Shown here: positions 11,264 to 20,598 of the stretch, piece after piece
Layout of the letters: each line of letters starts with the position of its first letter
How positions within the stretch are numbered: position 1 is the first letter of the stretch
Origin: Cystobasidiopsis lactophilus
Taxonomy: Eukaryota; Basidiomycota; Agaricostilbomycetes; Agaricostilbales; Chionosphaeraceae
Reading direction: 5' to 3'
DNA: 64,000 bases
Assembly (NCBI GenBank): GCA_001599975.1
Contig: BCIO01000004.1
Location: forward strand, 251,828-315,827
Notes under the pieces: generated by a model
What the model saw: the letters and a program-made list of their open reading frames with translations, nothing else
What the model was told of the DNA's origin: nothing
The model's database searches: none
Program-made: the position numbers and the translations under genes

Positions 11264-12151
11264 TCAGGCCATGACGAAGCTGACAGCAGCCAAGCCCAGA
11301 GCCAAGGCTGCGCCGACCATTGGAAGACGGGTGGCGTCAGAGGAAGCTGCCCTCAAAATCAGCTTGGCGCTCTAATTCCGAAGCAAGGTGAGCTCACAGC
11401 TGGAAGCAGGAGCCGGGGCAGAGCTCGCTGGGGTGCTGGCGGCGGGCGAAGTAGTGGAGCTTCCAGCGGCGGTGGTAGAGGTGGAGCTCTCGGTCGACGA
11501 CGACGACTCGGAGCTGCTGGTGGCCACCGACTTGCCCTGCGCCTTGGCCTGGAAGTTGGTGAAAGTCTGGTCACCGCTGGTAGGCGCGTTGATGGCGCCG
11601 ACCATGCCAGCTTGGCAGTGGCCAGCGGCTTCGCACTGTTGGGTGAGGTTCAGTCTGACGTCCAAAACAGGGCTGGAGAGGGTCACCAACGAAGAACCAG
11701 ACGGGGTCGCTCGAAGTGACGTTGTACACGAAAACCGAGCCTGGAAAGAGGTACGCCTTCGGTAAGCTTCTGAAGGGAGAGCGCCGAGGAGAGTTCAACT
11801 TGCCATCAGGGGAGATCTCGCTGTCGAATCCGCCTGACATCTCCGAGCATGGCGTGTCGAAGGTAGACTGGGTAGCGCTAGAAGTCGACCATTCAGCAAG
11901 ATTCCAGCGTGGGAAGCTAAGGAGAGGCCAACCTATGAATCTGTTCGAACCGGATCTCTTTGAGCCTTTGCCGTTTGAAGCCTGTACCTGGAACTCACGG
12001 AAGTATGGAAGTGGAAGGTCACAGTGTCCCCGGCTGCAGCGGTGACCGTCGTGGGCGTGAACGCCAATCCGTCAGCACCAACTTGCACAGCAATGTCGGC
12101 CGCCGAGGCAGCGAGGGCGAGGGCAGAAGCGACGAGGATCTTGGCGAGCAT
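11264..12151 (-). CDS. Cupredoxin-like Ser-rich surface protein, paralog 1
   Basis: Predicted secreted type-1-copper-like protein of 201 residues. Exons on the minus strand are 11999-12151, 11933-11940 (8 nt), 11804-11877, 11691-11740, 11398-11635 and 11264-11346. A signal peptide (MLAKILVASALALAASAA) precedes a cupredoxin domain: AVQVGADGLAFTPTTVTAA, GDTVTFHFHTS, then IHSATQSTFDTPC, and PVWFF-CEAAGHCQAGMVGAIN. Likely copper ligands are the His in IHS and the Cys, His and Met of the CEAAGHCQAGM loop. A Ser/Thr-rich stalk follows and the protein ends in a hydrophobic tail (GAALALGLAAVSFVMA), as expected for a GPI anchor. The microexon is needed to restore frame and the ligand His. The intron at 11741-11803 begins with GCAAGT, a GC-AG intron. 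Exact role unknown; fungal relatives are extracellular Ser-rich cupredoxins. Confidence 0.82.
11933..11940 (-). other. 8-nt microexon carrying a copper-ligand His
   Basis: The minus-strand sequence ATTCATAG is preceded by an acceptor (GAACAG) and followed by a donor (GTTGGC). Spliced in, it gives Ile-His-Ser at the position where the third paralog has NHT in NHTVTQSS. Leaving it out removes the His and shifts frame. Paralog 2 has the same 8-nt exon with one base changed. Confidence 0.7.
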
Positions 12152-12896
12152 GATTTGTAGTGATGTTGTTGGTGGTGGTAGGAGAACAAGAGCTCATGAA
12201 CTAGGCGCGCCCCACTGCCTTGCACAACTTCTGGCCAAGACGATGCCCTGACGCCGATCAATTGCGAATTGCCAGCTACTTTTGAAATGGGAGGCCACGC
12301 TTGAGGTGAGTCATAGGCTGCTCATTTTAGCAGTGGCTCCCGGCCAGCGGTAAGCGGGCTGTGACCCAGGATGAGAAGTGACGGGCCGGGATCGAAAGAG
12401 ATCAAGGTGGCGAAGTGGTCTGGCGCTTCGTCGAGTGAACTGATGCTCTTGCCAACGGATCCATGGTCGATGGTGGCCGCTGCGGTGGTTGGCAACAATA
12501 GCGGTCGACAAAAGAGGACGCGGGATCAGAGATCAAGCGGAGCAATGCGCCGATCACCCTGATAAGATTCGCACGTGAAATGGGGTGGCAAATGGATGCG
12601 TCGAAGCACAAGCTGTTGTTGGACCTTTACAAGCTCGAAGGGACAAAGTGGTTGAAGGAGAGCAAGAGCTTCTTGCGCAGTCCGAAATGCGGCATTTTCG
12701 TCCATTCCTCGGCCGGCATCCCCGCTCGCCTTCTCGCCACCCTCTGCACGCTACATGGAGAGCCTCAATTTCGCATCGCTAAAGCTTCTTCATCAGGCAC
12801 AAGATGCATTTCAAGGTGAAAGTGTAGCGAGAATTGTCCGTTCGAAATACGCGAAATCATGTTTTTGGAAGTGCAAGGTCAACCGATGCCTGCTCT
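12152..12896. other. Intergenic, no supported gene
   Basis: 745 bp between cupredoxin paralogs 1 and 2, presumably holding the promoter of paralog 1. Short open frames on both strands look random. One GGTGGCAAA site lies at 12584-12592. I see no repeat. Confidence 0.5.
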
Positions 12897-13911
12897 CTAA
12901 GCCAAGACAAAAGCAAAGGCAGCCAGTCCAAAGGCCATAGCTCCACCAATAGCAAAGCGGGTGGGCAAAGCGCCGGAAGATTCTGCGCTTCGTTTTGAGC
13001 ACAAGATCTCAATTTGAACTCAGACGGCAGACTCACTACTGGCTGAAGGGCTCGGGGTAGAGCAGGCAGCGAGGTTTCGGTCATAGGCGCCGCCGCCTCC
13101 GGTTCCGCCAGTGGCGGGAGTGCATGCCGACGAGGAGGCCGCGGCAGCCGAAGTGGTTGAGCTCTGCATGTGCCGGGTTTGATCGAGTGGCAAGTTGCTA
13201 GAGAAGCGAAAGAGCTCACAGTGGAAGCACTCTTGCCTTCCGCAGCAGCCTGAAAGTTGGCAAACGTCTGGTCACCGGAGGTAGGAGCGTTAATGGCTCC
13301 GACCATGCCAGCTTGGCAATGGCCAGCAGCCTCGCACTAGACATCAAATAATTCAGCTTCAGTCTCAGCACATAAAGTAATGAGCCCGCACATGGAACCA
13401 AACGGGATCGGTGGAAGTCACATTAAAGACGAAAGTCGAGCCTGCTCTCGGGAGTGTGGTGAGCCTACTTCGATGGAGACCGCTGGAAGTGGGAGGAGCT
13501 TACCGTCAGGGGAAATGTTACTGTTGAAGCCTCCCGCCATGGGATCACACGGCGCTTCGAAGGTCCCTTGGGTCGCACTGGATGACACCGGGCCCTTTTG
13601 TTAGCTTGGTCCTGGGAGCCTGATGAGATGTCAGTCATACCTATGGATCTATTTGCATGCACAATTAGCAATTGTTTGACCTATTTAAAGCGCGACCTAC
13701 AGATCCTACGAAATGGAAGGTGACCGTGTCGCCAGCTGCAGCGACGGTGGTGGGAGGCGTGAACGAGAGACCGCCCTGGCCACTGTCCAAATGCACTCCG
13801 AGTCAGTACTCGGCCCAGCAAACACTTTCAGGACACTTACACCTGCACAGCGAAGTCGGCCGCGGAAACGGCCAAGGAGAGGACGGAAAGGGTCACGAGT
13901 TGAGCCAACAT
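12897..13911 (-). CDS. Cupredoxin-like Ser-rich surface protein, paralog 2
   Basis: A 203-residue paralog of the previous gene. Minus-strand exons are 13841-13911, 13701-13782, 13641-13648 (8 nt), 13504-13577, 13392-13441, 13220-13336, 13040-13163 and 12897-12982, summing to 612 nt. The first two exons total 153 nt, exactly the single first exon of paralog 1, so an intron was gained or lost there. The signal peptide is MLAQLVTLSVLSLAVSAA. The copper site is IHSATQGTFEAPC plus CEAAGHCQAGMVGAIN. The tail is Ser/Ala/Gly-rich with two extra Cys and ends in GGAMAFGLAAFAFVLA, GPI-like. The intron corresponding to the GC-AG one of paralog 1 starts with ordinary GTAAGC. Same orientation as paralog 1, which makes local tandem duplication likely. 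Confidence 0.82.
13641..13648 (-). other. 8-nt microexon, conserved in paralog 2
   Basis: Minus-strand ATCCATAG, flanked by an AAATAG acceptor and a GTATGA donor, encodes Ile-His-Ser and joins TFHFVGS to ATQGTFEAPC. The resulting spacing equals that of the third paralog, which has this His in a normal exon. Confidence 0.7.
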
Positions 13912-15161
13912 GGTGGAGTTTGCGAGGCAGAGAGCTATCAGACACAAAAGCAACAGTAGCCGGGTGCTGGGGCGGTGGTCTGGGAGAGAAAACAGGTGAT
14001 GCCAACGTGGTGCGGAAACGGGCCTTCCATATTCAAATTGGCTCGGCACCTGCTTCCAACATGCTTTGCGGGTCCGCGGCGCGCACCCAGTTCGCTAGTA
14101 GTGGTACGGTACATGATGCTGTCCAATGGTTGTAGGATTGCTTCTGCTGAACAATGGCGGGTAGACGAGCGGCGAGAGGAAGGCGAAGAGGCCTAGGGGA
14201 GTCTGCTTCTAGGAAGTTCCAGGCCACAAGCACGCATAAGAGAGTCAACAGATCTACTTCGAATTGATCCACATGAGCACAGAGCACAAGCAAGTCGGAG
14301 AACCCAAGTCGCAGACGGAGCAGCGCGTTGTCGGTGGCGGTCACGGAGGCAGGGAGAGTCACATGGGCAATTGGAGGACTGGAGATGCTTCAAAACTATA
14401 ACATATTCATGTCCTTCATGTGCAAAAGGCGTTCAGGTGTCGTTGAAGCAGAGCAAGAGTTGCTGGCTCCAAAAAGGCCTCAGAGCTTCGGTAAAACCAA
14501 AAGACCCGCCGCTCTGCTATGGCTTCCAATGGCCTCATCTTGGACCTGTTCAACGATTGTGCTCTATTTTGCCTCTCAGAGAGCGTGTATTGAAGCTGCA
14601 CCAATGCAGGAATGGAGCCGCAGCTACTTGTTGACCTCGAAACGCGGTGGCGACTGCTTCATTAAAGGTCGCGACCGACAGCCTCGCTGCCTTTCAGGTT
14701 GCAATGCCCATCGGCCTTGAGTGTTCTTTAGGTGTTTATGGACTGTATTGGCTGCTGGACGCGCCAGTTCATAGCATTCTGCCTTGATCGACGCGCTGCC
14801 TGGGGCTCAATCCTCTCTGGGAACTCGTTCAGCTGGTGATTGCAGCACCAGCTCACACCCAAATCAACGACCTGCTGCCCTCTGGTGAACCCACATGTCG
14901 AACGATCCGTGAAGGAGAAAGATTAAATTCAAACGAAGGCCCGAGCCAAGATGGCAACCAGCCTGAAACACAAGCGCACGACTTGACCGCTTCCCTCTCG
15001 ACCGCTCTTGCTCTCCTCCAACCAACTCCCGTTCGTTCGCCCTCTCGCTTTTCTCTCGTCGCCGGTCGACCCCTTCAGTTCCCCTTCGTACTCCACGCTC
15101 CGGTAGCATCTCCCAAACAGTCCAGGCGACTCTCCCCTCCTCTTCATCCAGAATTTTCACC
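13912..15161. other. Intergenic, no supported gene
   Basis: 1.25 kb between divergent cupredoxin genes 2 and 3. The last 200 bp before 15162 are pyrimidine-rich (CTCTTGCTCTCC type), as in many basidiomycete promoters. No convincing open frame or repeat. Confidence 0.5.
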
Positions 15162-16270
15162 ATGATCTCTGCCCTAGCAACCACTGCCCTTTTGCTCGCC
15201 CCCTTCGCTGCGGCCAAGGATATCCCAGTCACAGTGTAAGCAGGCTCGCTGTACTGTCCAGTGTCACGGAAGCGGTTGGCTGACGATGATGCCAAACACA
15301 GCGGCTTGGGTGGCCTTGCCTTCAGCCCCAACCAGATCACCGCAGAAATTGGCGACACAGGTGAGCGAGATCTCTTAGCTTGGGGGTGCTGGTTGGCTGA
15401 CGGCGCTTGCTGCTAGTGACCTTCTCGTTTTACCCAAAGGTGTGTCTGGTGTCGCTCGAAGCGCTGGGTTCGGAGCTCATCCATGCAACTGTCACAGAAC
15501 CACACGGTCACGCAGTCGAGCTTCGCAAAGCCCTGCGAGCTTCTGCAAAACGCGACCACCAACGCTGTTGGCTTCAACTCTGGATTCATGCCAGTGGCCG
15601 CTGGCTCGACGACCGTCCCGACCGTGACTGTTGAAATTGTACGCAAAGTGTTTCATCACCTTGCAGCAGTAAAACTGATGCTCAGACGCGTACTTTCAGA
15701 ACGTGACCACTCCCATCTGGTTCTACTGTGCGCAACCCGGGCACTGCGGCCAAGGCATGGTTGGAGGTACGTCGCGCCTATTTCCCCTCAGCTCGACAAA
15801 GGCTGACAAATGGCGATTCGTACAGCCATCAAGTGAGCTTCGTCGACTTGACAGTTCAACGACTTCCTGACTGACCTGATTCTGTCATCCAGCGCGCCTG
15901 CAACCGGCAACACTTTCGACAAATACCTCGCTACTGCCATGAGCTCTGGGTCCTCTGCTGGTGGATCAGGTTCCTCTGTACGGGTTTCCCATTGCCGTCC
16001 GTGGGCGCTCATCTCATTTGATCGTCGACCAGTCCGGAGCCACTGGCGGCGCTGCGACTGGCAACGGTTCTGGCCTTTCCACTGGCTCAACATCGGGTAG
16101 GTGCCTTATGGCTTGCGTTCTGTGCCAGACTCACGCTGTGTCTCGCAGCCGAGAACCCAAGCAGCTCGGGCGGCAACAACCCGGGAAGCTCGTCGGCTTC
16201 GACCGCAAGAGTGTCGTCCGCCATGGCCGCCATTGCAGGTCTTGCCTTCTTCGCCTTCACCATGGCCTAG
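15162..16270 (+). CDS. Cupredoxin-like Ser-rich surface protein, paralog 3
   Basis: Third and most diverged copy. A signal peptide (MISALATTALLLAPFAAA) is followed by a cupredoxin core GLGGLAFSPNQITAEIGD, TVTFSFYPK-NHTVTQSSFAKPC and PIWFYCAQPGHCGQGMVGAIN, giving all four type-1 copper ligands (His, Cys, His, Met). A Gly/Ser-rich stalk ends in a hydrophobic GPI-like tail (AMAAIAGLAFFAFTMA). NHT lies at the start of an ordinary exon here, but a 7-nt exon (15826-15832) encodes part of the Ala-Ile-Asn after the Met loop. At least eight introns of 55-65 nt are needed; joins around the stalk are less sure. Faces paralog 2 head to head. Confidence 0.82.
15826..15832 (+). other. 7-nt microexon in cupredoxin paralog 3
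   Basis: CCATCAA lies between a TACAG acceptor and a GTGAGC donor, with introns 15767-15825 and 15833-15892. It completes G-A-I-N-A-P, identical to the same segment in paralogs 1 and 2, where it is read through without an intron. Confidence 0.7.
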
Positions 16271-16566
16271 ACCACGGCTCGTCCGACCTCGCATATTCAC
16301 ACCGTGTGGCACCACGGACACTTTTGTCGCTTCGCACTTTTCTCGAGCTGTCGTGTTAGGCATTTTTCCTTCCCTAAAGAGGTCGTCCCTTCTGCCCCTT
16401 CTATCTTCGTCTCAAAAGCTCCCCCAAAATTTGTCCTCTCTGCGAGAGGGTTTAATTTTCTTGGTCTCGAATTTAGATTGGGTTGGAAGGGCAATTTTGC
16501 AATTCTGAGGTTGCGGGAGTAGTCGATAAAAATACAGCCAAAGCCGTGTCACTACAGACCATGAGA
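16271..16566. other. Convergent 3' region
   Basis: 296 bp between the ends of cupredoxin 3 (plus) and DPH1 (minus). It is T-rich on the plus strand and holds no open frame of note, consistent with two 3' UTRs. Confidence 0.5.
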
Positions 16567-18237
16567 CTACGCCTTTGCAGCAGCGGCTTCCAACCTGAGC
16601 TTCCGCCGCGCTTCCCTCTCCTCCCTCATCTTCTTCGCCTTGAGCCCGACCTCGTACCGCGGCGTCCAGTCTCCCGCGCTCTCGTCTGCCCAGAAGTCCA
16701 TGTTGTAAGAAGCTGTCCGTCCCCATGGCACGGCTCTCGCGAATGCAATGTTGGCCTCGTACGGTGTGAGGAGTGGCTTGGAGAAGGCGAGACCCCAGTC
16801 GATGGACAGTCGCGGGCATGACGTCTGCACAAAGACTTCGACGTATTTGGAAAGCATAGTGAGCTTGGCCGGGGAGAGTTCGGAGATGAGGATGGGAATC
16901 GAGCGCGAGGGTGGCAAATGATCCGTGACCGACTGGAAAGCTCGATCCTTCTTAGCTAGAGGGAAAGCTGGAGCAGAGCGAGGAACGTGCCTTCAATACT
17001 GGCAAGCTGCCTTGCCGTCCCAGCGTGCCGAGCACCACAGCCCAATTGGCATCCTCGCCCTGCTTCAAGGTGCCCTGGGCCTGGCCAATGGCGTCGCTCC
17101 TCATCTTTTGCATGACTTGATGGTTGTATCCCTCGCTCGTCAGCTTCTTCTCGTACGGGTCGTAGCGGTAGGCCGGCACGGTCGGGTTCGCGATCATCAC
17201 AGACTCCAAGTGGAAGCGGCCGTCGCCAATGTACCTGTGCACTTCCTGAGGCTGAAATCATACTATGATTGAAGAGAGAAGACGCACAGAATGGCGTCAG
17301 TCCCCTCCGGAAGCCTTGGTGCTGTACACCCCAAGATCTCGCCCGGACTGAGAGGCTTGACTTGCGGCACAATGACGTTGATCGGCCTCTTGAGACCTTC
17401 TACCAAGCTCGCCTCTCCAGCATCAGGCGTGTGTTTCAGCAGCAACCGGGAGGCCTTCCTCGTCTCTGCGTCCGCCAGATCTTGTCCCAGACTCTGGACG
17501 GCTGTCAAGAACTGCACGGTGCCCACACACGCCAAAGTGAACGGCGTCGTCACATCTTCTGGTGCTGGAGGAGCCTCGATGGATATGGACATGGCCGCCT
17601 CCGAGGGCTGCAGTGGCAAAATGGCGGCGTGGGTTGGTGGGAAGTTGTAGCGCACCGTCTCTGCCAAGTGGCGTCTGTCGATGGTGATCTCGACAAACAC
17701 ATACAAGGTTCGTATTGACGTTTGGTCGATTGGGACTGTTGCCGAGTCTTAAAACGAGGGTCTGAGGGATAAGGACAAGACCTACTCAAGCAGCTGTGGC
17801 CGTAATGCACCAGCAGATCGCACCCTAGAGCCCGCGCCGTGTAGTCGTCCACACAACATGCTCCATAGGTGACGTCCCCCAAGACCAAGGCCTCGGCTTC
17901 CGTGAATTGCTCGAAGATGTCGCATAGCGCGCAAGCCCACATCGACAGGCCTTCGGGCATCTGCAGCGCCACCCGCTTGATGCCAAACTTCTGGATCTGC
18001 CATATCGTCTTGTGCACTGTGCAGCACCCAAAAACTGAATCTCTGCGTGGACAGAGAAAAAGTTTTGGTGGCCAACGCACCTTCGAAGGAATAGTTGGAC
18101 GGCAGCAAGGCCGCGATGACTGCGTTCAAAGCCACATTGTCCAGGATCTCAGACGGGATCTGGTTCAGATTCAAAGCTGGCTTCTTGAGCGACGACATGC
18201 TTGCTGCTGTCCAATGTCCTGCGAGCGAATTTGCCAT
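16567..18237 (-). CDS. DPH1: Diphthamide biosynthesis protein 1
   Basis: Radical-SAM-like [4Fe-4S] enzyme that, with Dph2, transfers the 3-amino-3-carboxypropyl group of SAM to a histidine of elongation factor 2, the first step of diphthamide synthesis in the cytosol. Starts [20 protein letters not shown]; a second ATG lies 13 codons in. Recognisable blocks are [62 protein letters not shown] and [17 protein letters not shown]. The three cluster cysteines of the family are visible in [17 protein letters not shown] and [12 protein letters not shown]. The C-terminus has the usual [16 protein letters not shown] and a basic Ala-rich end. At least four short introns. It shares a 76-bp divergent promoter with COX7. 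Confidence 0.93.
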
Positions 18238-18313
18238 TGGAGGACCACAAGTTGAGTGCTGAGCCTTTGAAGGGGGAGGAAAGGGAGAGAGGGCCTTGGA
18301 GAGCTGCAAGACG
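18238..18313. promoter_or_regulatory. Divergent promoter of DPH1 and COX7
   Basis: Only 76 bp separate the predicted start codons of the two genes, so this stretch must serve both, probably with 5' leaders overlapping the opposite gene. Confidence 0.55.
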
Positions 18314-18737
18314 ATGGACGCTCTCGTGAACAGTGCGTTGCCCTTTGGAATGGGTTAACAAGATGCTGATGCACCAAGCAGAGCCCAACAAGGTGCCCCA
18401 GGTGCAGCGCGCCCTCCAGGTTCGCCGCTGTTTTCTTAGCCGCTCGCAAACGGAGCTGGCCGGTTGACACTTCATCCACGCAGGCCGACCCTCGGTTCAT
18501 CTGGCAAAAGCTGCCCAGATCAGGTGCGTTTGCTGGATTGCTCACTTCGGCGTTGGAGGGCGAGGAACTGATCAAGCCCGATTCGCTCCCAAAAGGCCTG
18601 TACATGCGCAAGTCTCGATTATCCCCCTCCTGGCCTAGTTGGCGTCTAATTGTTCGACAGCAGGCTCCTTCTTGGTTCTCTGGGCTGTCGGCCTCGGGTC
18701 GAGCGTCTACGGCACTTCCAAGATGATCTTTGGATAG
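18314..18737 (+). CDS. COX7: Cytochrome c oxidase subunit 7 (COX7a-like), 57 residues
   Basis: Small single-span subunit of mitochondrial complex IV. Exons 18314-18332 (19 nt), 18382-18419, 18484-18523 and 18661-18737 join to 57 codons plus stop. The N-terminal matrix part has NKVPQVQRALQADPRFIWQK, followed by LPRSAG and a membrane helix SFLVLWAVGLGSSVYGTSKM ending IFG. Length and layout match fungal Cox7 / animal COX7A. The first intron is only 49 nt; an ATG at 18363 inside it gives a poorer N-terminus. The last intron (18524-18660, 137 nt) is long for this genome. No single exon exceeds 77 nt, so an ORF search would miss this gene. Confidence 0.85.
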
Positions 18738-18989
18738 GCCAGCTGGTGCGTTTTGGTCCTTGCGTGTCCGGCCACGTTTGGCTCATTCGGGCGGGAATGT
18801 TCAGCTACCTTGATTGATCCGGTTGGCATTAGAGGTGAGCTTGCTCCCTTCCGGCCGTCACTGGCGGGAGCTCATTCCACTGCTCGCAGACCGGAAGCCA
18901 CTTTTGGGGAAGCGCGTCTTTAAAATGTTACAGTTTGAAAACGATGCATGCTGGTTTTACAACTCCTTGAACCCACAAACAGAGGCGAT

Positions 18990-20343
18990 TCACCAATCCC
19001 TGCTAAAGTTCCGGAAGGCCAGGAGCTCGCACTTGCCCTCTGCCCCGAAGCCCTGGTGCTGCTGTTCCTCCTTGGCCATCTTGCGCGCTTCCGGCAGCAG
19101 GCCAATCTTGAACCACCCGGCGGATTGAGTGATGGCGATCAGCGCTTGAGCTGGGGAGCCGTCCTTGGCTGAAGACGCCGCCGTCCAGCACATGGTCACC
19201 TTGTCGTCCTCCACCGTCAGCGCCTTCTCCCGCTTCTCCTCTGCCAGCACATCCAGAAATGGCAGGTTCCGGGGCTGCTGCGGCTCTGGCGGCGGCAGCC
19301 GGAACTGGGCGTCGGACCAGGCGCTCGAGAAATATTTGGGCAAGTAAGGCTTGAGCAAAGCGACGCCATCGCCGCTGGAAGCCACCCTTCTTCTAGGCGA
19401 GAAGTTTGGCTGCTCGTCCTCTCCCTTCGCGGCCCCACCGTCTGAGAAGTCCCATATGTGAATCGTGCCCTTGTCCGAGGCGGCGGCGAGCGCGAGGCCT
19501 TGAGGGTGGATTGCGAGCGAGAAGATCTCCGCCGAGTCCGACCCGCGCCTGACCTCCCGGATCAGCGTGGTCGACTTGGCGTCCCACAACCGGATCAAAG
19601 TCCCCTTGATGGAGGCCGTGGCGACGAAGCGCCCATCCGGTGTGGTGCAGAGCGCCGCCAATGGCGACGTGTGGGCAAGCGCGATGTTGGTGGCAGGAAA
19701 GGGCGTGTCTTTGGCTCGTGCCGCTGAGCTGGAAGGTGGGCGAGGTTGGGATTTGAGGCGAGGCAGGCGAACGAAAGCCAGGTGGCCGGCTTGCCGCCCG
19801 GGGAAGCAGAGCAAGGTGGAATCCAGCTCGCTGGCCATCACTGCCAGGCCTTTCGGGTTGTCGCACGTGTCATAAGATCCTTCTTTGTAGATCGGCGCAG
19901 GCCCTTGGGGGAGCCCAAAGAGGACCACCTTGCGAGCGAGCACGACAACCAGCAGGTCGAGCCGCGCCGCCAATCCCACGACGGGAGAGCTGAATTCCAA
20001 CGACGCAACCGGCCCATCCTTCGAGAGTGAGTAGATGATGACCTTGTTGGGGGCGTAGAGGGGTGACGGAGGGCCGCCGACAAGGAAGAGGAGGTCAGAG
20101 CGGTGCAAGGGCAAGACCATCGAAAGCGACCCATTCGGCGTGTCTGCTCTCTGGTGTTAGGGTCTGTTGTCACTCTGGGGACAATTACTGACCCTTCTTG
20201 GCTACGGGAAGCAAGCTGGCCGACTCCCAAATGCGCCAGCCGTCAGTCTCCGCTGTGGCAAAGAGATCGTTCGAGCCATTGCACGAGACGTTGAGAATGG
20301 GCGACTTGGGCGCATTCTGAAGGTAATGCGGTGGCAGATTCAT
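18990..20343 (-). CDS. PROPPIN WD40 protein (WIPI/Atg18/Hsv2 family)
   Basis: Seven-bladed beta-propeller that binds PI3P/PI(3,5)P2 on autophagosomal and vacuolar membranes. Exons 20193-20343 and 18990-20143 give 434 residues. Blade 1 has LNVSCNGSNDLFATAETDGW; later blades have DTCDNPKGLAVMASEL, TPDGRFVATASIKGTLIRLW and IFSLAIHPQGLALAAASDKG. The lipid-binding motif, normally F/LRRG, reads VRRG (EVRRGSDSAEIF): both arginines are kept but the first residue is changed. A long charged loop in blade 6 is typical of the membrane-insertion loop. Length and short C-terminus fit the WIPI3/4-Hsv2 branch better than Atg18. It ends before a short 3' region next to COX7. Confidence 0.87.
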
Positions 20344-20440
20344 AGAGTCATGCTCCCTGATGTCTTGTACGCCAAAATTCGAAAGATACTGGACGTGGCG
20401 GAGAAGAGGGCGATGCCCTGCGTTCGCGAAAGGGAGCCCG

Positions 20441-20449
20441 GGTGGCAAA
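20441..20449 (+). promoter_or_regulatory. GGTGGCAAA element upstream of the PROPPIN gene
   Basis: Exact match to the yeast proteasome-associated control element bound by Rpn4, about 100 bp upstream of the PROPPIN start. A second copy on the other strand lies at 20563-20571. Binding in this fungus is unproven. Confidence 0.3.
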
Positions 20450-20598
20450 CTTGTGGCTGACTTCTCCAATGCACAGGTTCTCCGTATGATTGTCGATTCA
20501 CGATGGTGGCACAAAGGCCTTCGCGATGCCTTCCCCGGTTGCAACCAAAGTTGCGCCCGCTTTTTGCCACCGCTCCGCTTTCCTTTCCCGTCTCTATC

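Noticed and set aside
12584-14720. Short similarity between 12630-12670 and 14440-14480 (GAGCAAGAG with related flanks) as a duplicated gene remnant
   Set aside because: The match is only a few tens of bases with simple-sequence character; not enough to call a repeat.
16910-16918. GGTGGCAAA inside DPH1 as a regulatory site
   Set aside because: It is in coding sequence for a His-Leu-Pro-Pro segment and needs no regulatory explanation.
18363-18419. ATG at 18363 as COX7 start
   Set aside because: It lies inside a plausible 49-nt intron; the start at 18314 gives the usual length and a better N-terminus.
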